64,000 nucleotides of DNA from Rubrobacter xylanophilus (GCF_007164525.1 NZ_AP019791.1:1537501-1601500), one strand, 5' to 3'; numbered from the stretch's first letter, positions 53,352-62,625 are shown. Notes: generated from the sequence alone by a model not told the origin. Translations and numbers: made by a program.

Positions 53352-54143
53352 TTGAAAAGAGCAGCGGGACGCGGTGAGGCGTACCAGGTGAGAGCCGTGG
53401 AGCGCGCCTCCAGCATTCTCGAGGCACTGAGGATCTGTGGCAAGGCGACGCTGCACGATCTGGCACGGCGCTCGGGGCTGCCCAAGCCCTCCGCCTTCCG
53501 CATGCTACGCACCCTGGAGAACGCCGGGCTGGTCGAGCGTCTGCCGGACACGGATCTCTACCGGCTGGGGGTGAGGTGTCTGATCCTCGGGCAGGCTTAC
53601 CTGGAGCAAACCGATCTGCGCGCGGAGGCCCGTCCCATCCTGGAACGCCTCAGGGAGGAGTTCGACGAAACGGTTCACCTCGCCGTACTCGACGGCGAGC
53701 TCAGGGTAGTCTACCTCGACAAGCTCGAGACGGCCCACGCCGTCGGCCTCATGATGTCCAGAGTGGGCAGAACCGTTCCATCCTATTGCACCGGAATAGG
53801 AAAGGCCCTCCTGGCAAACCAGACAGGAGACCCCGTCTCCTGTCTCGAGGAGAACGGCATGCTACTCCGCTACACACCCAATACCATCTGTGACCCGCAT
53901 GCGCTCAGGAAAGAGCTGAAATCCGTACGCGAGCGCGGTTACGCCCTGGATCTCGAGGAGCACGAACCCGGCGTGAGATGCGTGGCTAGCCCAGTCTTTG
54001 GCCCGGACGGATCAGTGGTCGCAGGAATCTCCATAGCAGGACCAGCTAACCGACTTCCGAAGAAACTACTGCAGGGAAAACTGGCCGAGGCAACAATGCG
54101 CGCAGCCCGCGAGATCAGCTACCGTATGGGCGCCTCATGTTAG
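53352..54143 (+). CDS. IclR family transcriptional regulator
   Basis: A 263-residue regulator. The winged helix spans about 15-80 (VERASSILEALRICGKATLHDLARRSGLPKPSAFRMLRTLENAGLV in order), followed by the GAF-like effector domain with SYCTGIGKALLAN near 140-152 and ASPVFGPDGSVVAGISIAGP near 219-238. It likely controls the downstream lyase-transporter-kinase operon in response to its sugar acid. TTG 53352 follows GGGAGAAGG. Confidence 0.9.
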   Translation: MKRAAGRGEAYQVRAVERASSILEALRICGKATLHDLARRSGLPKPSAFRMLRTLENAGLVERLPDTDLYRLGVRCLILGQAYLEQTDLRAEARPILERLREEFDETVHLAVLDGELRVVYLDKLETAHAVGLMMSRVGRTVPSYCTGIGKALLANQTGDPVSCLEENGMLLRYTPNTICDPHALRKELKSVRERGYALDLEEHEPGVRCVASPVFGPDGSVVAGISIAGPANRLPKKLLQGKLAEATMRAAREISYRMGASC

Positions 54144-54227
54144 CCTAACCACCCAACCGCAAGCGGGGCCTTGATCCACATCGACCTCAGGAGTATACTT
54201 GTCTTCGTTTCGTGGAGTGATTATATG

Positions 54228-54242
54228 TTTCATTCTATGAAA
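54228..54242 (+). promoter_or_regulatory. Candidate IclR operator before the DapA-family gene
   Basis: TTTCAT-TCT-ATGAAA is a perfect 6-bp inverted repeat 22 bp before the start of the lyase gene. A related half-site GTTTCGT occurs at about 54207-54213. Confidence 0.45.
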
Positions 54243-54264
54243 TAACAACCGGGGAAGGGAAGCT

Positions 54265-55152
54265 TTGAGCGAGGACCACGGTGGGATCCGGGGCATCTAC
54301 GTCGCCTCCGTGACGCCGTTCAGGGAGGATGCCTCTCTGACGCTGGACGTGAGGGCCTATGTGGAGCACGTCGTCTGGTTGAGCGAGAGCGGCGTGCGGG
54401 GGATCGTGGCGTTCGGGACCAACGGCGAGGGACCTTCCGTATCTCTGCGGGAAAAGATGGAGGTCCTTGAGGAGCTTTTTGCCCGGGGGCTGCCCGTCGA
54501 CGTGGTGCCCACGGTGGCTCAGGGCAACCTGCCGGAGACGCTGGAGATATTGCGTTTCCTGGAAGAATATCCTGCTCGGGCGATCATGGTGCTTCCCCCC
54601 TACTACTTCAAGCCGGTCTCTCCGGAGGGACTCGCGAGCTTCTATGAGAGGGTGATGGGAGCCACCCGGCATCCGGTGATCCTCTACCACGTTCCCAAGT
54701 ACGCCGTTCCGGTTCCTCCAGAGCTCGTGGAGCGATTGCCGGTGTGGGGTGTAAAGGACTCCGGGGGGGAACCGGGCTATGCAGAGGCCGTACTCGCGTC
54801 CGGCAAGGGAGTGTTGGCGGGGACGGAGGATGATCTCTGGAGGAGAATCACCGGCGGGAGTTCGGGGGTGGTCTCTGCGCTGGCGAACTTTGTTCCGGAG
54901 CTAATCGTGGAGACATACGAGGCGGCAAGAAGCGGGGACGAACATAGAGGCCGGGCGCTCTCGGAACGGCTGAAAGAGGTGCGCGCCATGACCAAGGAGC
55001 ACGACTCCAGGGCGGCACTCAAGCGACTCGCTGAGGCCCGGCACGGCGTACCGCTGGGCACGGTACGCCCACCTCTGGTGCCGGCACCGGACGGGTACGA
55101 CCCGGATCGGGTATTGCGAGCGGTCATGAAGACGTGGGGAAAGGAGGACTGA
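54265..55152 (+). CDS. DapA/NanA-family lyase or aldolase
   Basis: A 295-residue class I aldolase-type protein. Schiff-base lysine in VWGVKDSGG near 155-163, the GTNGEGPS loop near 51-58 and Tyr in VILYHVPKY near 132-140 match the DHDPS/NAL superfamily. With a KDG-kinase-like gene and TctCBA in the same operon, it probably cleaves or dehydrates a sugar acid, not lysine biosynthesis; KDG aldolase or 5-keto-4-deoxyglucarate dehydratase are candidates. TTG 54265 follows GGGAAGGGAAGC. Confidence 0.82.
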   Translation: MSEDHGGIRGIYVASVTPFREDASLTLDVRAYVEHVVWLSESGVRGIVAFGTNGEGPSVSLREKMEVLEELFARGLPVDVVPTVAQGNLPETLEILRFLEEYPARAIMVLPPYYFKPVSPEGLASFYERVMGATRHPVILYHVPKYAVPVPPELVERLPVWGVKDSGGEPGYAEAVLASGKGVLAGTEDDLWRRITGGSSGVVSALANFVPELIVETYEAARSGDEHRGRALSERLKEVRAMTKEHDSRAALKRLAEARHGVPLGTVRPPLVPAPDGYDPDRVLRAVMKTWGKED

Positions 55153-55154
55153 GC

Positions 55155-56159
55155 TTGTTGAACGGCGAAGCAAGAAACGGGGGCGTGCTCCGGCTTTGTG
55201 CGCTCTGCTGCGCCATGGTGCTCGGAGCCGTGCTCGCGGCCTGTGGAGGAGGCGGCGGTGCCGAAGAGGAGTTTCCCTCCAAGCAGATCGAGATCATAGT
55301 CCCCTGGGATCCGGGCGGCGGCACCGATCAGACGGCCCGACAGCTCGCCTCGGTGGCCGAGGAGACCTGCGGCACCAACATCATCGTGAGCAACCAGACC
55401 GGCAGCACCGGCGCGGTGGGCTTCCAGGCTGCGGCCAACGCAGAGCCGGACGGGCACACCATAGGGCTTGCGACGGTCGAGATCTCCATGATCAACCACC
55501 TGGGCGTCGCTGAGGTGACGCCCGAGGACGTCAGGGGCGTCATGCAGTACAACTTCGACCCCGCTGCCATCAGCGTCGGGGCGGACACGGACTACCGGTC
55601 CATAGACGACCTCATCTCTGCGGCGGAATCCGGGCAGAACATCCGGGTCGGCACCAGCGGCACCGGTTCGATCTGGCACGTGGCCTTCGCCGGCATGGCG
55701 CAGAAAGCCGGGGTGGCGGAGAACATGACCAACGTGCCCTTCGACGGCGCCGCGCCTGCCATCCAGGCGGTACTCGGCGGGCAGATAGAGGCAACCTCCG
55801 CAAGCGGCGCCGAGGTGCGGCCGCAGGTCGAGTCCGGCGACCTGCGGCCGCTCGCCGTGATGGCCGACGAGAGGCTGGACATCCTGCCGGACACGCCGAC
55901 CCTCAAAGAAGAAGGGATAGACTGGACCACCGGGGCCTGGCGCGGGCTCGTCGTTCCCAACGACACTCCGGACGACAGGGTCGAGACGCTCAACCGATGC
56001 TTCAAGGAAGCCTACGACAGCGAACAGTTCCGGCAGTTCATGGAGCAGAACGGCTTCGGGATGCAGTACAAGCCCGCGGACGAGTTCGAGGCGTTCATGG
56101 ACGAGGAGTACGAGCGGTTCGGCAGGATCATAGAGTCCCTGGACATAAGGCAGCAGTGA
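55155..56159 (+). CDS. tctC: TctC-type tripartite tricarboxylate transporter binding lipoprotein
   Basis: A 334-residue Bug-family solute-binding protein. A signal peptide with lipobox VLAACGG (Cys about 30) anchors it. FPSKQIEIIVPWDPGGGTD and the DNITQ-like AAQ-rich core of the family follow. AAAGGAGG (55140-55147) fixes TTG 55155. It binds a carboxylate such as a sugar acid outside the membrane and hands it to TctA/TctB. Confidence 0.88.
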   Translation: MLNGEARNGGVLRLCALCCAMVLGAVLAACGGGGGAEEEFPSKQIEIIVPWDPGGGTDQTARQLASVAEETCGTNIIVSNQTGSTGAVGFQAAANAEPDGHTIGLATVEISMINHLGVAEVTPEDVRGVMQYNFDPAAISVGADTDYRSIDDLISAAESGQNIRVGTSGTGSIWHVAFAGMAQKAGVAENMTNVPFDGAAPAIQAVLGGQIEATSASGAEVRPQVESGDLRPLAVMADERLDILPDTPTLKEEGIDWTTGAWRGLVVPNDTPDDRVETLNRCFKEAYDSEQFRQFMEQNGFGMQYKPADEFEAFMDEEYERFGRIIESLDIRQQ

Positions 56160-56617
56160 GGGTGCGGGACCGTCTCGCCGACAGCGTCACGGCCGGGCTC
56201 TTGCTGGTCCTCGCCGTAGCCACGTTCGCCCTCACGCTGGGCTTCCCGGCTCCGGGTCAGCCCAACGACCCCGGCTCCGCAGCTTTCCCGCGCATCATCG
56301 CTGTCGCGCTCGCGGCGCTCGCGATCCTGCAGCTCGCGCGCCCACAGCGGGCCTGGGACCTGCCGAAAGGTGCTGCGTCTGCGAGGGTCGCGGGCGTGGT
56401 GGCCCTGCTCGCGGCCTACGCCGCGTTGCTCGAACCGTTGGGCTTCATTCTCGCCAGCTTCGGCTTTCTGCTGGCCACGTTCTCGGTAGCGGGCGTTCGC
56501 CGGCCGCTGTTCCTGGCGGTCCTGCCGGCGGCGATCAGCGTAACGCTCTACTACGCGTTCTACAGGCTACTGGAGGTTCCGCTGCCGCAGGGGTTGATCG
56601 AGGGACTGCTGCCTTGA
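56156..56617 (+). CDS. tctB: TctB-type small membrane subunit
   Basis: A 153-residue protein with four hydrophobic helices: TAGLLLVLAVATFALTLGF near 12-30, AFPRIIAVALAALAILQLA near 43-61, VAGVVALLAAYAALLEPLGFILASFGFLLATF and FLAVLPAAISVTLYYAFY. GTG 56156 overlaps the tctC stop by 4 nt (GTGA). It works with TctA in the transporter. Confidence 0.85.
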   Translation: MRVRDRLADSVTAGLLLVLAVATFALTLGFPAPGQPNDPGSAAFPRIIAVALAALAILQLARPQRAWDLPKGAASARVAGVVALLAAYAALLEPLGFILASFGFLLATFSVAGVRRPLFLAVLPAAISVTLYYAFYRLLEVPLPQGLIEGLLP

Positions 56618-58089
56618 GCGGATGGGCCGCGGGCATCGAGGCGGTGCTGCAGCCGCTTCCGGCACTCATGATCTTCGTGGGCCTCGCCGTCGGGCTGGTG
56701 GTCGGGGCGCTGCCGGGACTAACTGCGACCATGGCGGTCGCCGTGCTGCTCCCGTTCACCTTCGCGCTGGAGCCGGTCCCCGGCATGATGCTGCTAGTGG
56801 GCGTCTACGGTGGTGCCCTCTACGCCGGGTCGATACCCGCGATCCTGATCAACACGCCCGGCACTCCCTCGGCGGCTGCGACCCTGATCGACGGCCATCC
56901 CATGGCCCGGCGAGGAGAGGCCGGACAGGCCCTGAGCATCTCCGTGGTCGCCTCGGCCGTCGGTGGCATGCTCGGTGCGGTCATGCTCGCCCTGTTCGCT
57001 CCGCGACTGGCCGACTTCGCGCTCTCGTTCGGGCCGGCGGAGTACTTCATGCTCGCCGTCTTCGCCCTGACGATAATCGCCTCGCTCTCGGAGGGCATGC
57101 TCGTGAAGGGCCTCATAAGCGGGTTTCTGGGCTTAGGGATAGCGACGATCGGGGTCGACCCGATCCAGGCTTACCCCCGCTTCTCGTTCGGGAACCCACA
57201 GCTTGGCGCCGGCATCGAGTTCATCGCGGTGCTCATAGGGCTCTTCGGCGTCGCCGAGGCGCTAACCCAGTTCGAGCGGCTGCGCGGAGGCGCCAGCATG
57301 GGCACCACCCTCGGGAGCTTCCGACTCGATCTCGGGCGGCTGCGCCGACTCCTTCCCACGACGCTGGGCTCCACGCTGCTAGGCTTCTTCGTCGGAGTCC
57401 TCCCGGGCACGGGAGGCGACATAGGCTCCTTCGTAGCCTACAACGAGGCCCGGCGCTTCGCCCGCGGCGAGAAGAAGTTCGGGCGCGGCGACCCGCGCGG
57501 CGTCGCAGCGGCGGAGTCGGCCAATAACGCAAGCACCGCGGGTGCGCTGGTCCCCATGCTGACGCTGGGGATACCGGGCGACTCCGTCTCCGCGATCCTC
57601 ATCGGGGCCATCACCGTGCACGGCCTGAGACCCGGGCCGCAGCTCTTTACAGGGAGCCCGGACCTCGTCTACGGCATCTTCATCGGGTTCTTTCTAGCCT
57701 ACGCGATCCTGTTGGTGCTGGGACTGGCCGGCATAAGGCTCTGGGCACAGATGATGCGGGTGCCGACGCGGTTTCTCTGGCCCACGGTCCTCGTGCTGAG
57801 CGTGGTCGGCTCCTACGCGCTGCGCACCAGCGCGTTCGACGTCTTCGTCATGCTGCTGGCGGGGGTCTTGGGCTACTTCATGCTCAAGGGCGGTTACCCC
57901 CTCGCTCCCCTCGTCATAGGCATCATTGTCGGCCCGATAGCCGAGACGGGCTTCAGAAGGGCAATGATCATCAGCGGCGGCAGCTACGAGTGGCTGCTCC
58001 AGCCGATCCCGCTCGTCCTGCTGGCGTTGACGGTGGCCTCGCTGGCGCTGTCCCTGCTCCGAAGCAGGAGATCCGGGGGAGATGTCTAG
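56614..58089 (+). CDS. tctA: TctA-type large permease subunit
   Basis: A 491-residue permease with about 12 helices. Conserved TctA motifs are LVVGALPGLTATMAVAVLLPFTF near 29-51, YAGSIPAILINTPGTPSAAATLIDGHPMA near 69-97, and FVGVLPGTGGDIGSFVAYNEARRFAR near 257. TTG 56614 overlaps the tctB stop by 4 nt (TTGA), so the three transporter genes are coupled. Confidence 0.93.
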   Translation: MSGWAAGIEAVLQPLPALMIFVGLAVGLVVGALPGLTATMAVAVLLPFTFALEPVPGMMLLVGVYGGALYAGSIPAILINTPGTPSAAATLIDGHPMARRGEAGQALSISVVASAVGGMLGAVMLALFAPRLADFALSFGPAEYFMLAVFALTIIASLSEGMLVKGLISGFLGLGIATIGVDPIQAYPRFSFGNPQLGAGIEFIAVLIGLFGVAEALTQFERLRGGASMGTTLGSFRLDLGRLRRLLPTTLGSTLLGFFVGVLPGTGGDIGSFVAYNEARRFARGEKKFGRGDPRGVAAAESANNASTAGALVPMLTLGIPGDSVSAILIGAITVHGLRPGPQLFTGSPDLVYGIFIGFFLAYAILLVLGLAGIRLWAQMMRVPTRFLWPTVLVLSVVGSYALRTSAFDVFVMLLAGVLGYFMLKGGYPLAPLVIGIIVGPIAETGFRRAMIISGGSYEWLLQPIPLVLLALTVASLALSLLRSRRSGGDV

Positions 58090-58131
58090 GGGAGCAGGTG
58101 ATGTTTCACGCCGCGCCACCACCGAACCGCC

Positions 58132-59073
58132 GTGCCTGAGGTACTGACCGCGGGCGAGACGATGGTGCTCGGCGTCCCGCCGAGACCGGGACGCCTGCGC
58201 CACGCCTCGAGCCTGGAGCTGAGGATCGGCGGCGCGGAGTCCAACGTGGCGATAGCCCTCTCCCGGCTCGGCCTCTCCGCCGGCTGGATCAGCCTCCTTG
58301 GCGACGACGAGCCCGGACAGCTGGTGCTCGACCGCGTGAGGGCCGAAGGGGTGGACACCTCACTCGTGTCACGTCTGCCAGGCAGAAGCACGGGACTCTA
58401 CCTGCGCGAGTACGTCGCTGGCGCCGCGCGTGCCTACTACTACCGCCGGGGTTCGGCGGCCTCGGCCATGTCTCCGGGGCTCTTCGATCCCACCCGGCTG
58501 GAGGGAGCGTCGTTCATGCACCTCACCGGCATCACGCCGGCTCTCTCCGAGGACTGTCTCCGCTTCAACCTTTGGGCGGCGAAGGAGGCCAACACCCGCG
58601 GCGTACGCCTGAGCTTCGACGTGAACTACCGCTCGAAGCTCTGGCCTCCAGAGCAGGCCCGGGCCTTCGTCGAAGAGATCCTGCCCCTTGTAGACCTGCT
58701 CTTCGTCGGCGATGACGAGGCCCGTGCGCTGTGGGGCAGCGACGACGTTGGACTCCTTCGCAGGCTACACGACCACGGTCCGGCCGAGGTGGTGCTAAAG
58801 CGCGGAGACAGGGGCAGCATGTTCTTCGATGGCGAGCTCATCCTGAAACACCCCGGGTTCGACGTCGACGAGGTAGATCCGATCGGGGCCGGCGACGCCT
58901 TCGCCGCCGGCTACCTTGCAGGACACCTATGGGGTCTGCCAGCGGAGGAGCGGCTACGGCTGGGGAACGCCATGGGAGCTCTGTGCGTCTCGACCGTGGG
59001 TGACTACGAAGGGTTGCCGGACCGCAAGGAGCTGGAAACGTTCCTGCGGGGCATCAGAATGCCCGGAAGATGA
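58132..59073 (+). CDS. PfkB-family sugar kinase, KDG kinase-like
   Basis: A 313-residue ribokinase-like kinase. N-terminal GGAESNVAIALSRLG near 37-51 binds sugar; DPIGAGDAFAAGYLAG near 253-268 contains the catalytic Asp. The YYYRRGSAAS segment is typical of 2-keto-3-deoxygluconate kinases. In this operon it probably phosphorylates the 2-keto-3-deoxy acid taken in by TctCBA. GTG 58132 has no clear ribosome site. Confidence 0.82.
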   Translation: MPEVLTAGETMVLGVPPRPGRLRHASSLELRIGGAESNVAIALSRLGLSAGWISLLGDDEPGQLVLDRVRAEGVDTSLVSRLPGRSTGLYLREYVAGAARAYYYRRGSAASAMSPGLFDPTRLEGASFMHLTGITPALSEDCLRFNLWAAKEANTRGVRLSFDVNYRSKLWPPEQARAFVEEILPLVDLLFVGDDEARALWGSDDVGLLRRLHDHGPAEVVLKRGDRGSMFFDGELILKHPGFDVDEVDPIGAGDAFAAGYLAGHLWGLPAEERLRLGNAMGALCVSTVGDYEGLPDRKELETFLRGIRMPGR

Positions 59074-59164
59074 CCCCAAAAAGAGCGCAAAGCACACTCC
59101 AACCGATACATAGAACCGCCGGTCCCGCCGCGAGGCGCCATTCCGGGGTGTACCCACCGAAACC

Positions 59165-59590
59165 TCATGTCGTCCGCTCGTAGTAACGCTCCACGTTCAC
59201 GCGCCTGATCAGCAGCCAGAAGACGAACGCCAGCTCCGCCACGACGGTGGGGACGATGATGATCTGGGCGATCATCGCCTCGCATCCGGGAAGAGGAAAC
59301 CCGAAAAGCTGTCCGACAGATAGCTCAGAGACGTAACCACCAGCAAGACGCCCAGAACCCTCGGGAAGCAACCAGATCTGTAAACCAGATACCCAAGGAC
59401 CAACAGATGAAGGCCGAAGAACACCAGTGCGATGTCGTATCCGTACTCGAACGCACCAAGGAACAACAAAGCTAGGGCCTGCAACTGGTTGGCATCGAAC
59501 ACCGCCAGATAGTCGGCGCCACTCAGAAGCATCAGGGCGGTGAGCTGGTTGAGCAGGTTGATCCCCATGATGGCGGCCATGGCCGGCCAT
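59165..59590 (-). pseudogene. Broken DUF4386-like membrane protein
   Basis: About 130 codons of hydrophobic sequence remain: NLLNQLTALMLLSGADYLAVFDANQLQ, VFFGLHLLVLGYLVYRSG and LGVLLVVTSLSYLSD in one frame, then IAQIIIVPTVVAELAFVFWLLIRR in another after a frameshift near 59280. This matches the C-terminal half of DUF4386 proteins, and the N-terminal half is absent. Confidence 0.65.
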
Positions 59591-59686
59591 GCATAACTAC
59601 CATGGCGAAACGTTGCTTACAGGCCTGAGCAAAACGTAAAGGAGTACCGGCTGCACTATCTCGATCAGAAACACGCTAGTCCTCCG

Positions 59687-60904
59687 TCACACTTCCGTTG
59701 ACGGGTAGAGGCTGCGCAGCTTGGTGCGTGCATCTTCCGTCCTGAAGCACCAATCCACGCTCGCGCCGAGCCGATTGCGCTCCCCGCACCACGCCTTGGT
59801 CTCCCGTTCTAGCGTCTCCATGTCCGCCAGCCTTCTCTTGAGGCACTGCCTCACCAATACCGAGATCTCCACCTCCACCATGTTCAGCCACGAGCCGTGC
59901 ACCGGTGTGTAGACGAATTCGATCCTTCGGGCCAGATCCCGGGCTACCTCCGCGGGGAAGATCTCGTAGAAGGCTGAGCCCGTGTGGGTGGAGAGGTTGT
60001 CCAACACTATGCGCGGATCTTCCGGGCTCTCGGGCAGCGCTCCTGTGCCAGGCGCCGCATCGAGTGGGCGAACTCTCGCTTTCTACAGCGTTCTGTGACC
60101 ACCAGCTCTCGCCAGCCTGCTCAAAAGCTCGAAGCTCATAAACACCCAGAGCACACCCCTCCTCGCTCGTACTCCGAGTCGAAGCGTTCGATGCATCCCG
60201 GCTTCATCGGCAAAGTAGGGTCTCTCACATCTCCTCTATGAGCTGGCACAAGGTCTCTCGTCGAAGCAGAGACCACCGGTCGCAGGGGGTCGTAGGGCTC
60301 CTCGTAGAGGTCCAGAACCTCCTTCATCCTCCACACGAAGGCAGCACTCTTTCTTGGAGGGATCACCCACTGGCGCTTGAGGTGTGGCTCGAGGGAGTTT
60401 TTTTGAGCGTGCGCCTTACTACGGTCTCGTGGGAGACCGTATCCACGTGTCCGAGCTCCACCATCCGATCTGCCAGCAACCTCATGCTCCACCTCTCTCT
60501 GCCCTCCGGAGGATCAGAGCACGAGAGGGCGATCGGATGAGCTTCGGCTCGCCCATCCAGAACCCTTCTTCTGGGCCTGCCGGGCTTCTTTGGCATCAAA
60601 GCCACCCCAAGCCCCTCCTCGCAAAAGCGCCGCCTCTCACGCGCCACAGTAGCGGTGGAAACCTCCAAAGCCTCGGCGATCCTCTCGTCGGTCCAGCGGT
60701 CGGGACCGGAGGCGTCAGCCTTGAGCAGGATGCAGGCGTAGAGCAGCTTGCGGGCGTGCGCCCTGCCGCGGCCACGAGCGTTTGGAGTTTTCTACGCTCC
60801 TGATCGGTGAGGCGAACTACGTACTTCTTGTACGTGGGAGAACCTCCCAGATTTGGCCTGCTCTGCCGACGAGGGTGCCCGTCCTCTTCAAACCATGCGA
60901 CCAA
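59687..60904 (-). pseudogene. Remnant IS630-family transposase
   Basis: Order along the minus strand: KKYVVRLTDQERRKLQTLV (N-terminal), VSTATVARERRRFCEEGL (helix-turn-helix), LEPHLKRQWVIPPRKSAAFV, VLDLYEEPYDPLRPVV and finally LDNLSTHTGSAFYEIFP with FVYTPVHGSWLNMVEVEIS (DDE domain). These are spread over three frames. The change near 60398-60404 falls on a run of seven A (minus strand) and could be programmed -1 slippage, but the loss between 60136 and 60007 is real damage. No terminal repeats were identified. Confidence 0.8.
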
Positions 60905-60972
60905 ACCGTGGCAGAGGGCTACCGATGGTTGGAGAGGTTGCTATTGGAAGAAGGCGTGCGGGTTTCTTATGC

Positions 60973-61094
60973 TCAAAGTTGACGAGCAACTTGTCTACTA
61001 TAACCGCAAAAACGAAGACGGTCGGCGCTTGGGCTACAGACCTCCGTATGAGGTAGTTTCAGAGGCGATAAACGGAGAATATAGACGCCGCTAG
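60973..61094 (+). pseudogene. Possible integrase/transposase C-terminal fragment
   Basis: The 3' end of a frame reads VDEQLVYYNRKNEDGRRLGYRPPYEVVSEA, resembling the Y-N...LGYxTPxEV tail of IS3/IS481-like integrases. Nothing upstream continues it. Confidence 0.3.
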
Positions 61095-61129
61095 CTTTGG
61101 TCGAGATTGGCGCTCCAACTGGAGCGAAA

Positions 61130-61550
61130 ATGCGGGCTCATATCCGATCTCTGGGCCTGATCAGCACCGCCCCTGAACAACGCTACGGCGAGAGAGACTT
61201 CTTGCTTGTGGCCGAAGGTCTGGCCTCCTGTGCCGCCTTGACCATCGGCCACATGCTCGGCTCCCCCTCCAAGATGGAACGAACCGGTGGGACCTCAGTC
61301 CGGACGGGCGAAGACAGAGCTCCAATCGACGCACCAACCCCCGGCGAAGCCGTCCCGGAACTCACCCCTCGCCAGGGAGAGATACTCGAGTTGGTCGCCC
61401 ACGGCCGTTCGAGCAGGGAGATCAAAGCGAAACTGGGTATCTGATGACCACGGTGCGTGGTCACATCCGTCTGGTCCTGCAGGCCTCGAAGCCCACTCCC
61501 AACTCGAAGCCGTGGCACGGGCCAGGGAACTGGGCCTGCCGCCCACCTGA
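61130..61550 (+). pseudogene. Degenerate GAF-LuxR regulator fragment
   Basis: Read across frames: SLGLISTAPEQRYGERDFLLVAEGLASCAALTI looks like the end of a GAF domain; LTPRQGEILELVAHGRSSREIKAKLGI starts a LuxR helix-turn-helix; it then shifts to TTVRGHIRLVLQA and again to LEAHSQLEAVARARELGLPPT, where it stops at 61550. At least two frameshifts and a missing N-terminus. Confidence 0.65.
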
Positions 61551-61608
61551 CCGTGAAACATCAGCGAACACACATCCGCAACGCTCCTGTCCGGAAAGTC
61601 CGGGAATA

Positions 61609-61684
61609 TGGTGGACCCGAGGGGATTCGAACCCCTGACCTCCGCCGTGCAAAGGCGGCGCTCTCCCATCTGAGCTACGGGCCC
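61609..61684 (-). tRNA. tRNA-Ala (anticodon TGC)
   Basis: Acceptor stem GGGCCCG (61678-61684) pairs with CGGGTCC (one G-U), and CCA is encoded at 61609-61611. Anticodon arm CCGCC-TTTGCAC-GGCGG gives TGC. T arm AGGGGTTCGAATCCCCT is perfect. Confidence 0.97.
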
Positions 61685-61782
61685 GCAAGCGCAGAGTTTA
61701 CGCCCCGTCGCAACCCGCTTCAACGCGACGCGGTAGAATGTGATTCGTACAGGCAGGTCGTCCGGAAGAGAGGTGGAGAGGC

Positions 61783-62013
61783 ATGGCCCTCTACGAGTAC
61801 AAGTGCTCAGACTGCGAGGAGAGGTTCGAGCTGATGCGGCCGATGAGCGCCGCCGACGACCCGGCCGAGTGCCCGGAGTGCGGATCGGAGGAATCGCTGC
61901 GTGTGATCTCCAGCTTCGCCTCCATAACCCCCGGGGCCTCGGCCGAGGGCGCCGCCGCTCCGCAGCCCCGGATGGGCGGCGGGTGCTGCGGCGGAGCCTG
62001 CGGCTGCGGCTGA
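61783..62013 (+). CDS. FmdB-type zinc-ribbon protein
   Basis: A 76-residue protein beginning MALYEYKCSDCEERFELM; zinc ligands are CSDC at 8-11 and CPEC near 30-33, as in FmdB putative regulatory proteins. The C-terminal tail is unusual, GGGCCGGACGCG, with four further cysteines which might bind metal. Ribosome site GAGAGG precedes. The next gene starts 7 bp after. Confidence 0.85.
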   Translation: MALYEYKCSDCEERFELMRPMSAADDPAECPECGSEESLRVISSFASITPGASAEGAAAPQPRMGGGCCGGACGCG

Positions 62014-62020
62014 AGGGGAG

Positions 62021-62422
62021 ATGCCGGAAGCCCCGCCTCCCGAAAGTCCCCCGGCTTCCGCCCTCAAGGGGATAGAGGAGTTCAACCGGGGCGAATTCTA
62101 CGAGTGCCACGAGCACCTGGAGGAGGCCTGGCGAGCCGAGACGCGCAGGATCCGCTACCTCTACCAGGGTATCCTGCAGGTCGGCGTCGGCTTCCATCAC
62201 CTCCAGAACGGCAACTGGCGCGGCGCGCTCGCGCTGCTGCGCCGCGGCATAGAGAGGCTCAGGGAATTCGAACCCGAAGCACTCGGGATAGACGTCTCCG
62301 CCCTCGTGCGCGAGAGCGCAGCGTGCCTAGCGGAGCTCGAACGCCTCGGCAGCGAGCGGGCACAGGACTTCGACCGCACGAAGATTCCCAAGGTGAGGTG
62401 GAACCCACCCAGGACACATTAG
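62021..62422 (+). CDS. DUF309 family protein
   Basis: A 133-residue helical protein with the DUF309 signature FNRGEFYECHEHLEEAW near 22-38 and LYQGILQVGVGFHHLQNGNWRGA near 47-69. The His/Glu pattern might bind metal. No function is known for the family. AGGGGAG lies upstream of ATG 62021. It follows the FmdB-like gene closely and is probably co-transcribed. Confidence 0.88.
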   Translation: MPEAPPPESPPASALKGIEEFNRGEFYECHEHLEEAWRAETRRIRYLYQGILQVGVGFHHLQNGNWRGALALLRRGIERLREFEPEALGIDVSALVRESAACLAELERLGSERAQDFDRTKIPKVRWNPPRTH

Positions 62423-62623
62423 CGCCCCGCGAGAAGCCGAACGCTCCCATACCTCGTAACAGAAACTTGAAATTTGAAATATCTGTGTTACAAATCTGAT
62501 CGAGTCCGGCGTCCGGTCGGGACTCCCCACCATGGAGCTCTACCTCCTTCCTCTTCCCTCCCCCATGCCTACACCCCTTCCCCAGAGCCAGAGACGGACG
62601 GGCGCCGGGCTCGCTTCTTTTTC
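62423..62623. other. Intergenic region with AT-rich inverted repeat
   Basis: GTAACA near 62455-62460 pairs with TGTTAC near 62485-62490 around an AT-rich loop that repeats TTGAAAT. It may be a weak terminator for the DUF309 transcript. No gene seen. Confidence 0.4.
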
Positions 62624-62625
62624 GG

